From Thiobacillus denitrificans (GTDB taxonomy: Bacteria > Pseudomonadota > Gammaproteobacteria > Burkholderiales > Thiobacillaceae), in contig DILD01000048.1 in the NCBI GenBank assembly GCA_002424845.1, positions 26,844-46,283 on the forward strand: a stretch of DNA of 19,440 nt. The letters are read 5' to 3'. A program made the translations under genes and the position numbers. The notes under the pieces are model-generated. The model was not told the DNA's origin. It did not search any database and saw nothing but the letters and a program-made list of their open reading frames with translations. Of this stretch, positions 1 to 6,375 are shown in pieces. Each line of letters opens with the position of its first letter. The first letter of the stretch is position 1.

Positions 1-152
1 TCACCCCGGAAAGCTACAATCGGGCGTAGCTTTCCCCCATGCCGCACAGGGTTGTAGCTCCCTCTCTCACCCCGGAAAGCTACAATACGGATATATTGCT
101 CGGCTGCGTCAATGGTGTTGTAGCTCCCTCTCTCACCCCGGAAAGCTACAAT
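1..152 (+). CRISPR. Type II-C CRISPR array, trailer end (cut by window edge)
   Basis: Two full identical 36-nt repeats lie at 51-86 and 117-152, and the last 20 nt of a third at 1-20. Two 30-nt spacers lie at 21-50 and 87-116. The repeat begins GTTGTAGCTCCC and ends GCTACAAT, the arrangement of the Neisseria meningitidis type II-C repeat, so the crRNA sense strand is the + strand and the array reads rightward. The array continues left of the window, so the leader, the newest spacers and the total size are unknown. The repeat's 3' two-thirds is perfectly complementary to the tracrRNA at 4767-4788, which ties this array to the Cas9 encoded here. Neither spacer matches another place in the window by eye, apart from a 10-nt self-complementarity described in the findings. 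Confidence 0.98.
81..86 (+). promoter_or_regulatory. Repeat-embedded -10 box (also at 15-20 and 147-152)
   Basis: Each repeat ends in TACAAT, a good sigma-70 -10 hexamer. In N. meningitidis each repeat ends in an extended -10 that drives transcription of the following spacer, giving crRNAs with about 24 nt of guide without 5' processing. Here a start 7 nt after the hexamer would leave 24 of the 30 spacer nucleotides, which agrees. The upstream TG of a true extended -10 is AG here and no -35 is visible, so strength is uncertain. Confidence 0.55.
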
Positions 153-157
153 AACCT

Positions 158-208
158 CGCTGCCAGCCCGCATAAATCATGGATTTATGCGGGCTGGTAG
201 CGTTTTTT
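158..208 (+). terminator. Intrinsic terminator ending the CRISPR array
   Basis: The arms 158-178 and 182-202 pair over 21 bp with one G-U wobble and a 3-nt loop (179-181), followed by six T at 203-208. The T-run is on the + strand side only, so it stops array transcripts, not the leftward cas operon. It begins 6 nt after the last repeat and ends 7 nt before the cas2 stop. Confidence 0.88.
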
Positions 209-214
209 CGACTT

Positions 215-547
215 TCAAAACAACAAGATTTGCTGAGCATTGACGGTTTTTTCCTGAAAACTGCGTTGGCCGACAAGCAGTTTCATGCTGGCGAACTGCT
301 TTTCGCTCACTTGCAGGCAGCGTATCGAGCCTTCTTTCGGAAGGCTGGCCGACAGACGTTTCAGGTGTTTCTCAGCGTCGTCGAAGCCGTTAACCATGCG
401 GCCATACACCGACCACTGGATCATGTCGTAGCCGTCTTGCAGCAGAAAGCGGCGAAACACGGTGTAGGCGCGCTTTTCCGCTTTGGTCACGGTGGGCAAG
501 TCAAAGAAGACGATCAGACGCATATAGCGGCGAGTGGCTTTAGCCAT
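215..547 (-). CDS. cas2: CRISPR-associated endoribonuclease Cas2
   Basis: This 110-residue protein has the usual Cas2 length. The first beta strand MRLIVFFDLPT carries the conserved Asp (D16), followed by the helix with KAEKRAYTVFRRFLL. Cas2 forms the dimer that bridges two Cas1 dimers in the spacer-integration complex; nuclease activity is generally dispensable for adaptation. The start overlaps the end of cas1 by 8 nt (540-547), with GGAGG just upstream inside cas1, which indicates translational coupling. It is the last gene of the leftward cas9-cas1-cas2 operon. The + strand terminator hairpin lies just past the stop codon but offers no T-run in this direction, so the operon transcript may continue antisense into the array. 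Confidence 0.97.
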   Translation of the reverse strand: MAKATRRYMRLIVFFDLPTVTKAEKRAYTVFRRFLLQDGYDMIQWSVYGRMVNGFDDAEKHLKRLSASLPKEGSIRCLQVSEKQFASMKLLVGQRSFQEKTVNAQQILLF

Positions 548-1463
548 CCGCGTCCTCCGGGTGAATGGGCAGGCCGGTCAGCACGGGCATGACGAAGACA
601 GCGGGGCTGGCGTGTTCCAGCCACTGACTGAGGCTGACCACGCTTGAGTCAACCGCTGCAAGCAGGGTTTGCCGTGCAGTCGTTGTGGTGACATCGCGGT
701 GCAGCAGGCCGACCAGGTGTTGTTTGTCCTTGGGCGAGAGCTCGCGTTCAGGCTCCAGCGGCCAGCTTTTCAGCACATGCGCATCCACCAGCGGACGATA
801 AGGCTCGATCAGATCGTCAGCCAGGTTGAACGCGTTTTGCTCGCTGCGGTGGTGGATGCCGAAAGCGGGCAAGAAACCGTAGGCGACGAGGCTGCGGGCA
901 ATCGCCGCACGAATGACCGCATAGCCGTAGTTGAGTGCGGCATTCACGAAACGCGGTTGGTTGCGGGTGAAGTTATCGCCCCACAGGGTGCGAAAGTAAC
1001 GTTGCGCGGCCTGGCCTTCGAGATTGTCGGTGTCGCCGGAACGAACGTCGTCAGCCATTGCCAGCAGTGTCCGGATGTCACGGTCGGCATTGGCATGTCG
1101 CCCCAGCACAGCGGCCTGATTACGAATTTTTTGTTGGACGATGGTTTTCCACAGCCGCTTTTGAGCAGGCTGGCTGGAGTCGAGTTGCGCGCGCATGACT
1201 TTGAGTGCACGGCTATGCGGCAGATAGGGCAGCAGCACGCCGTTGGGGTGGTGATCGGCGCCTACCGTCAGCACAGCGACCTGTGCGTCGGCCAGCGCGG
1301 ACAGCAGCGCCGAGGTCAGCGTCACTTGTGGATGCTCGATCAGCAGCACGCTGATATCTTCCAACGGCACATGCGCGGTGTTGCCATCCTGTCGGACGCG
1401 TAGCGCGCGCAGGTGAAAATCGAGTTGCGCCGGGTTGCCGATCACCACGCTGCGCCAGCCCAT
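540..1463 (-). CDS. cas1: CRISPR-associated endonuclease/integrase Cas1 (type II)
   Basis: This 307-residue protein is typical of type II Cas1. Cas1 catalyses integration of new spacers at the leader-proximal repeat together with Cas2. The metal-binding active site is visible: E149 in NLEGQAAQRYF, H205 in FGIHHRSEQNAFNL, and an acidic residue in ADDLIEPYRP (E220). The N-terminal half is the beta domain (about 1-80) and the C-terminal half the alpha-helical catalytic domain. The start codon lies 2 nt after the cas9 stop, and an AAGGA Shine-Dalgarno sits in the last cas9 codons, so the two genes are tightly coupled. No csn2 or cas4 accompanies it, which is the type II-C arrangement. Confidence 0.98.
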   Translation of the reverse strand: MGWRSVVIGNPAQLDFHLRALRVRQDGNTAHVPLEDISVLLIEHPQVTLTSALLSALADAQVAVLTVGADHHPNGVLLPYLPHSRALKVMRAQLDSSQPAQKRLWKTIVQQKIRNQAAVLGRHANADRDIRTLLAMADDVRSGDTDNLEGQAAQRYFRTLWGDNFTRNQPRFVNAALNYGYAVIRAAIARSLVAYGFLPAFGIHHRSEQNAFNLADDLIEPYRPLVDAHVLKSWPLEPERELSPKDKQHLVGLLHRDVTTTTARQTLLAAVDSSVVSLSQWLEHASPAVFVMPVLTGLPIHPEDADG

Positions 1464-1465
1464 GT

Positions 1466-4400
1466 TCAGTCCTTGCTGGCTTTACTGCCGTGAAGGGGTA
1501 AACGCATTTCGGTGTGGACGCGGTGCAGGTTGCCGAGTAGATCGACGTGGTATTTCTCGACGGCGAGTGCTGTTTTCATTCCCACACCGCGCCATTGACC
1601 ATCCTTGCCAATGCTTTGGTTCCGGTCATGCGCCCAAACCGAGATTGCGCCAGTTGAGCGATCCATGCCAGCAAAATAACCAGAGATTGTTTCGGCTTTG
1701 AGTTTTACCGTTACCCAATCGTTGGGGTGCAAGCTGAACATGAATTGTTTCTCATCCATTTCCGGCCATTCGTTCTCCGGTTTGAATGCCGCCACCGCTC
1801 GATACGGCAATTCCGCCCGCGCTGCGTCGGCAACATACACCGGCACGGCATAGAACTTGCCACCCTTGCCGAACACGTCCACCCGCAACATGCTGCCGTT
1901 GTTGGCGATGCCTTTGCGGATAGGAATACCGCTTTTTTGTGTAGCCAGCAGTTTGACGCTGCGAATTTGCGGGGCGCGCTGATCGGTTTCGCCCACATGG
2001 CTTTTGTCAGCATCGTACCCATTGGTGGCGCTGGGTTTGAACAGCGGCATTTTGAAAGCTTTGGCACCGTCGTTCCCATTCGTTTCCAGCCGTTTTCTAA
2101 TCGCTTCAATCATGGCGTGATTGTGTGAATGGCTGTAACCAACAATGTTTTCCAAGTCTTTTAACTTGATCGCGGTAAGTGGCGTTTTGACAGCGGATTG
2201 TCCGTCGGCTAGTAGCCGACCTTCGCGCCCAACGGAGCGGATGGTTTCCTGATGTGCCGCGCCAAGGCCTCGGCGCGTCGGTGCGCGCGATACGCGCATC
2301 GGGCGCAGGTGTTCCAGTTCTTCGGGTGGGTAGTGTGCCAAGCCATCCAGACCATGTGCCGGATTGGGTGACAGCCAGGCCAAAAGTTCGCTGCGGAAAT
2401 GCGGCCAGGGCGAGGGGAAGTGTTCTTCGACTTGTCGCATAGCTGCGATGTCGAGAATCTCGCCGGTGGCGGGGTCAATGTAGCGGTCGCGCACCTGGGC
2501 GAGCTCGTTGCGCTTGGAATAATCGGCCATGCGCTTGACCAGGCTGCGGTTGGCTGCGGCGATGACGGCGGCATCGAGCGCGTGGTGCAAGTCGCCATTT
2601 TCGCGCACCTTGATGAGTCCCCAGCGTGCGCGCAGCAGGCTGGTGAGTTGTCCGGCCACTACCACGCAGCGGTTCTTCGCATCGCTGTCGGCATGCCATT
2701 GCAGGTGGTCTTCGACCATGGTTTTGAAGGCGCGGCAGATGTAGCGCGTGTCGATGAGGTTGCGTTCACGAAAGCCTTCGGCTTCGTCCTCACCGAAATG
2801 TTTGCGCAGCAGGCGGTCGCGCTTGGCACGACGGTAGGCCTTGTTCTGCAATACCCAGGCTTCGAATCGCTGCCATTGCGGGCTGTCGCTCGCGCCATCC
2901 AGATACTCGTAAGGGGTGCGATTACCCTTGTTGCGATTCTCTGCAGTGAGCACAAGCACCTTGTTGTTCTGGCCGTCGTCGTAACTGCGCGAGTAGGGTA
3001 ACGCGTGGTCAATCTCGGCATAACCGGGTTCAAATAATCGCGTTACGTCGATGGCCTTTTGGCTGTAGGCGCACTGGCTCATCTGTTCGCGGTAGAGCCG
3101 GTATTTCTGCAAGTCCAAGCCTTTGGGGTCGAAACTGAACTGCTCAATAAAGGCTTCGCGATCTTTGGCTTTGCGTTCCTGAAACTCCTTTTGCTCGCGT
3201 TCGATCTTGCGGCGCTCGTCCATGGGCTTGGACAAATCCCGCGCCAGCTCAATATGGATGGCGGCGGGCGATCCGTATTCGCGGACGATGGCATTGACCA
3301 GTTTGCGTGCCTGATTAAGCGCGCGGTAAACCACCGGGTTGCGAATCTGGTCTTTGTCGGGCGGCGGCAGGTATTGGTTTTTGGTGGTGTCTCGGTTTAG
3401 CTGGCTGTGATGCGCATAGCCCGCACTTTGCACGGCTTCGTCATAGCGCTGGCCTTGTTCCATGAACGGCAGGATTTTGCCCAAGGCTTTCAGGGACAGC
3501 CCAACAAATTTGTCGAAGGATTCGCCCAATACCGCCTCGGTAATTTCCGGCTCTACACCGTGTTCGGCGAGGTGGGCGCGAATATCATCGTCGGTTTTGT
3601 AGCAAGTCAGCGCCCAGGCCAGGCGATCAAGCCGGGTAGGGTCGAGCGCATCGCGCTGCCAGCGGCTTTCCAGCCCGGCTTTTTCATAGGCTTTGCGCAA
3701 TTCGTGATAAGCCTTGGCCTCAAAGAAGGTCGTGCTTTCCGGGTCTTTGTCGCCCCGGTAAGTCAACACGGTGAATTTGGCGGTGTCGGCCAGGCTGAGC
3801 CTTTGCCGCGCTTGCTTGTAAGTGAACTTGGCGAGCAGATAGGGTTGGTTGAGCAGAATTTGCCGCTCGCCTGCGGTGAGCGCGCGCTGTTCGCCGACTT
3901 CGGAAATGCGCAGGTTGTTGAGCTTGGTAAGCCAGACAAAACGCTCGGCGCTGTAGCTGGCCTTGGGTGCGCGGTATTCGGTGGGCTCAAACGGACATTT
4001 GCCGACTAGCTTCAGGAGCGCATCACCCGCCAGTGCGGGGCGGCGTGCGAGTAAAAGTTGTTCAACGTCGTTTTCGAAATCGACGCCGACATGTGGATTG
4101 CCGAAGCCGGCCTGTTGCTTGAAGAGCAGCTTCAGTTCGGCTACAAGATCGGTGCGCGCGAAGGTGTGGGTGTATGCACCCCCCTTGTTGCGTTTGGCTT
4201 CGGCAAAGGCTTCGTCGCGGGCAGCCATTTCGCCCACCGTGCGCCAGCCCTTTTCCTTCATGCGCTGCTGATTGGCTGATACGCCGGATAGCATTTGCCC
4301 GGCTTTTTCGTCTTCCTTGGCTTCGCTCTTTCGGGTGGACTGAAAGCCACGATGCTTGACCAGGTGATAGAGCACCGCAGCCCATTCGGCTGGGGTGAGG

Positions 4401-4729
4401 AGCCGGTTCAGTCCATCCGCACGCAAATCCCACGGACTGATGCCAGGCAGGGCGAAGGCTTCCGGGTGAGCCGCTGCAATGAGCCCAGTTCGTTTGAATA
4501 GCCGTGCCAGCCGTAATAGCCGGTGCGCACGACGGCGAATGCGGCGGCGGGTGAGCCTCGACTCCCGACGGGTCTTGTTGAGCGGATCGCCTTCCTTGGC
4601 TGTTTCGGCCTTGTCGAAGGCGCGTACATGCAGGCCAAGAATGCGTTGTTCGGTGAGGAGGGCCGCGCCGACTGAAGCCATGCCGATGTCGAGGCCCAAG
4701 GTGTAAGGCAGAGGGGGATTTAAAGCCAT
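1466..4729 (-). CDS. cas9: CRISPR-associated endonuclease Cas9, type II-C
   Basis: This 1087-residue protein is close in length to N. meningitidis Cas9 (1082). It is the RNA-guided double-strand DNA nuclease of the system. Visible parts in order: RuvC-I (GLDIGMASVG, D14); an arginine-rich bridge helix (about 55-80, RRRIRRRAHR); the alpha-helical REC lobe; RuvC-II (IHIELARDL, E494); the HNH domain (EIDHALPYSRS, H575, then NRNKGN); RuvC-III (LHHALDAAVIAA, H715, H716, D719); and a C-terminal WED/PAM-interacting region ending near GVGMKTALAVEKYHVDLLGN, which aligns with the end of Nme1Cas9. No catalytic residue is missing. A Shine-Dalgarno AAAGGAG at 4742-4748 lies 12 nt before the ATG, rather far. 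It is the first gene of the cas operon and diverges from the tracrRNA gene. PAM specificity cannot be read from the sequence. Confidence 0.98.
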   Translation of the reverse strand: MALNPPLPYTLGLDIGMASVGAALLTEQRILGLHVRAFDKAETAKEGDPLNKTRRESRLTRRRIRRRAHRLLRLARLFKRTGLIAAAHPEAFALPGISPWDLRADGLNRLLTPAEWAAVLYHLVKHRGFQSTRKSEAKEDEKAGQMLSGVSANQQRMKEKGWRTVGEMAARDEAFAEAKRNKGGAYTHTFARTDLVAELKLLFKQQAGFGNPHVGVDFENDVEQLLLARRPALAGDALLKLVGKCPFEPTEYRAPKASYSAERFVWLTKLNNLRISEVGEQRALTAGERQILLNQPYLLAKFTYKQARQRLSLADTAKFTVLTYRGDKDPESTTFFEAKAYHELRKAYEKAGLESRWQRDALDPTRLDRLAWALTCYKTDDDIRAHLAEHGVEPEITEAVLGESFDKFVGLSLKALGKILPFMEQGQRYDEAVQSAGYAHHSQLNRDTTKNQYLPPPDKDQIRNPVVYRALNQARKLVNAIVREYGSPAAIHIELARDLSKPMDERRKIEREQKEFQERKAKDREAFIEQFSFDPKGLDLQKYRLYREQMSQCAYSQKAIDVTRLFEPGYAEIDHALPYSRSYDDGQNNKVLVLTAENRNKGNRTPYEYLDGASDSPQWQRFEAWVLQNKAYRRAKRDRLLRKHFGEDEAEGFRERNLIDTRYICRAFKTMVEDHLQWHADSDAKNRCVVVAGQLTSLLRARWGLIKVRENGDLHHALDAAVIAAANRSLVKRMADYSKRNELAQVRDRYIDPATGEILDIAAMRQVEEHFPSPWPHFRSELLAWLSPNPAHGLDGLAHYPPEELEHLRPMRVSRAPTRRGLGAAHQETIRSVGREGRLLADGQSAVKTPLTAIKLKDLENIVGYSHSHNHAMIEAIRKRLETNGNDGAKAFKMPLFKPSATNGYDADKSHVGETDQRAPQIRSVKLLATQKSGIPIRKGIANNGSMLRVDVFGKGGKFYAVPVYVADAARAELPYRAVAAFKPENEWPEMDEKQFMFSLHPNDWVTVKLKAETISGYFAGMDRSTGAISVWAHDRNQSIGKDGQWRGVGMKTALAVEKYHVDLLGNLHRVHTEMRLPLHGSKASKD

Positions 4730-4766
4730 GGCGTGTTGCGTCTCCTTTGGTGTAGACTTCGGCTAG

Positions 4767-4862
4767 TTGTAGCTTTCCGGGGTGAGAGCCGTTGCTGCAA
4801 TAAGGTTATCCCTTCGGGGATGAACCGAATCCAAGACCCGAGGCTTGCCTCGGGTCTTTTTA
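4767..4862 (+). ncRNA. tracrRNA for the type II-C Cas9
   Basis: The 22 nt at 4767-4788 are the exact reverse complement of the repeat's 3' part. They are followed by CCGTTGCTGCAATAAGG, almost identical to the N. meningitidis tracrRNA segment CCGTTGCTACAATAAGG. GCTGCAAT can re-pair with the repeat 5' end GTTGTAGC through G-U wobbles, giving the lower stem, bulge and upper stem of the guide duplex. Next comes a hairpin at 4804-4826 (GGTT-ATCCC, TTCG loop, GGGAT, bulged G, AACC), then a terminator hairpin at 4834-4857. The RNA would be about 96 nt, shorter than the Neisseria one. The promoter must lie in 4700-4766, but no convincing -35/-10 pair is visible (TAGACT at 4753-4758 is the best -10). 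The 5' end is inferred from the anti-repeat. Confidence 0.95.
4834..4862 (+). terminator. Intrinsic terminator of the tracrRNA
   Basis: The arms 4834-4844 and 4847-4857 (AGACCCGAGGC / GCCTCGGGTCT) pair perfectly over 11 bp (10 bp if a 4-nt loop forms) and run into TCTTTTTATT. It is both the 3' hairpin of the tracrRNA and its transcription stop. Confidence 0.92.
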
Positions 4863-4886
4863 TTATTTCTGCCCGCTAGAACGCTA

Positions 4887-5054
4887 TTAAGAATCATCTT
4901 CGAGCAGATGCCACATGATTGGCAGGTCGGCGATGTGGCGGGTGAGGGTGGAGCGCGAAAAGCCGTGCTCAGCGATGAGCGCGGCGCGGGGGAGGCCGGT
5001 GCGCCGTCCATCCAGCAGACGGTGCAGGCGATAGAGTTCGTCTAGTTTGCTCAA
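4887..5054 (-). pseudogene. Remnant of a WYL-type HTH transcriptional regulator (N-terminal end)
   Basis: A 55-codon frame starting at TTG reads LSKLDELYRLHRLLDGRR, then LPRAALIAEHGFSRSTLT and RHIADL, ending LLEDDS-stop. This resembles the N-terminal winged helix-turn-helix (HTH_11) of WYL-domain regulators, in which RLHRLL...R, then a helix-turn-helix SRSTLTRHIADL, precede the WYL domain. The frame stops where the wing and WYL domain (over 200 residues) should begin, so it looks like a decayed or truncated gene. An ATG 22 nt upstream is in another frame, which may indicate a frameshift. A small working HTH protein cannot be excluded. The family assignment is from pattern only. Confidence 0.55.
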
Positions 5055-5171
5055 AGGTTCCGGTTCGCTTGTTCATTGGTGTTTTTTTGCGCCGATTGTT
5101 TTTGTTGTTTTCAAAAGTGTGCTGCATACGGATAGACCATGCAAGCCATGGTGGCTATTTGTGTGTGTGAT

Positions 5172-5315
5172 TCAGCCGGCAGATTGTCTGCTGGCCCAGA
5201 AGTCTTAGCCTTTGCTCGGGCATTCGTCCCACGGCAGGTGGTGCGAACCGCCGCACGAGAAGGTGAGTTCGGCCATGCCGTTGAAGATGTTGATCGAACA
5301 GGCGTGCAGGCTGTC
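5172..5315 (-). pseudogene. 3'-terminal fragment of a Cache/PDC-sensor gene, paralogous to 10934-11935
   Basis: Read leftward, the sequence encodes SINIFNGMAELTFSC, then GGSHHLPWDECPSKG, an in-frame TAA, then DFWASRQSAG-stop. The intact gene at 10934 ends SLNIFNGMVGLTFSC, DGSHYLPWDEFLSKGY, DFWASGKSAG-stop. About 31 of 41 positions agree, with the same stop position, and similarity disappears upstream of about 5315. The fragment has lost the sensor domain and carries a premature stop, so it cannot be functional. The following 5316-5467 shows no recognisable gene, repeat or site. Confidence 0.85.
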
Positions 5316-5467
5316 GAGTAGCCGCATGGATCGGCTCTGGGCTAGCGGGGTAACTCGGCGTGTGCTGATGCGGCGCTTTGTGCCCTGGCTACAAATCTGC
5401 GCGGGTTGCTGGGGGCGATCGCCGGGACCGGAAACCGGCATCCATCGGCTGCTTTGCCGCAAGGGGG

Positions 5468-6340
5468 TTATTTTGCGGTAACCGTGGAATTGATCGGCTG
5501 GATGGCGAGCGGAAGCAGGCGTTGCCGGGTGGCATGCAGCCATTCCCGTTCGGCGACGTCATATGAGCCGAAGACTTGCTGGGACGTTGCGATTTCCGGC
5601 AATACGTAGACGATGCCATTTGTTTTGGAAAATGCCGGACGCACCACGTTCGCGAAGAATGTCGCCGGTACATTGATGCAGCCGTAGGAAATCCGGTTGT
5701 CGAGCGGCGTCGGGCTGTCCAGGCGTTCTAGGCGGCGTTCCTTGGGGTTGGAACTGATTACCGGATGCATCGAGACGGCACCTTCATAGTCCACCCAGAG
5801 GATTTCCTCGCCTTTCAGGTTGTGGCCAAGTACGGCCACAAAGCGGCCGGCCGGTGTCGTGCGTTCGAAAGGCCTGATGCTCGCCAGCGTACGCTGGCCG
5901 ATGCCGGGAACGGCCTCATCACCCAGGGCCAGGCCGAGCAATGCCGAAGCTGCGCCACGAAGCTGTCCGTCTGCATTGAATACGAATACCTGGGCGTCTT
6001 TCTTGTCGACGATCGCGAACGGCATGCCGCGACTGTCACCTGAGTCGACCACCCAGTCGGCGATGGTGCGCGCATCCCTGGACGCGCGTGCGATCCAGAA
6101 ATTGGCGCGGCGGAATGGGGGGGCGGCATGCACGGGAGGGACCGCTGCAGCGGGTGTGACCAGGTCATCGAGCCAGGTCACGGGTTGGTCCAGCCTTAGC
6201 ACCGGCGTGGCACCTTCTTTCGCAAGGGCCGGGTGTAAGCCGGCGGCTGCGATCAGCAGGACGAGGCAAGGCCGTATGGCGGATCGACAGAAAGCCGCCA
6301 TCGGGTGAACTGCTGCATGGGTCCGCCGTGCATGTGCCAT
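5468..6340 (-). CDS. L,D-transpeptidase catalytic (YkuD-like) domain protein, exported
   Basis: This 290-residue protein has a hydrophobic signal segment (about 21-40, IRPCLVLLIAAAGLHPALA, likely cut after A40). Met14 is an alternative start that leaves a more compact signal. The C-terminal half carries the YkuD-type signature: H192 in SMHPVISSNP and the nucleophile C221 in RISYGCINVPATFF, preceded by SPTPLDN. This family forms 3-3 cross-links in peptidoglycan or attaches proteins to it in the periplasm; which of these this protein does is not visible. The gene follows tpsA by 35 nt on the same strand with no terminator seen between them, so it is probably cotranscribed with tpsBA. The region 50-160 (FWIARASRDARTIADWVV) is a less conserved N-terminal domain. 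Confidence 0.85.
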   Translation of the reverse strand: MAHARRTHAAVHPMAAFCRSAIRPCLVLLIAAAGLHPALAKEGATPVLRLDQPVTWLDDLVTPAAAVPPVHAAPPFRRANFWIARASRDARTIADWVVDSGDSRGMPFAIVDKKDAQVFVFNADGQLRGAASALLGLALGDEAVPGIGQRTLASIRPFERTTPAGRFVAVLGHNLKGEEILWVDYEGAVSMHPVISSNPKERRLERLDSPTPLDNRISYGCINVPATFFANVVRPAFSKTNGIVYVLPEIATSQQVFGSYDVAEREWLHATRQRLLPLAIQPINSTVTAK

Positions 6341-6375
6341 CTCAATCGGTGGCGGCGGAGTCGGCCACCCTCAGG

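Noticed and set aside
1..20. Window start as an array leader
   Set aside because: The first 20 nt are the end of a repeat, so the array continues left; the right side is the trailer end because the terminator lies there.
87..116. Possible self-targeting by spacer 2
   Set aside because: No matching protospacer is found elsewhere in the window by eye.
4742..4766. Strong promoter for the tracrRNA
   Set aside because: TAGACT (4753-4758) is a weak -10 and no -35 lies at the right distance, so no promoter is annotated.
4763..5011. Open frame of 82 codons on the minus strand across the tracrRNA
   Set aside because: It runs through the tracrRNA hairpins and reads the WYL-like remnant out of frame; the sequence is low-complexity and unlike any family.
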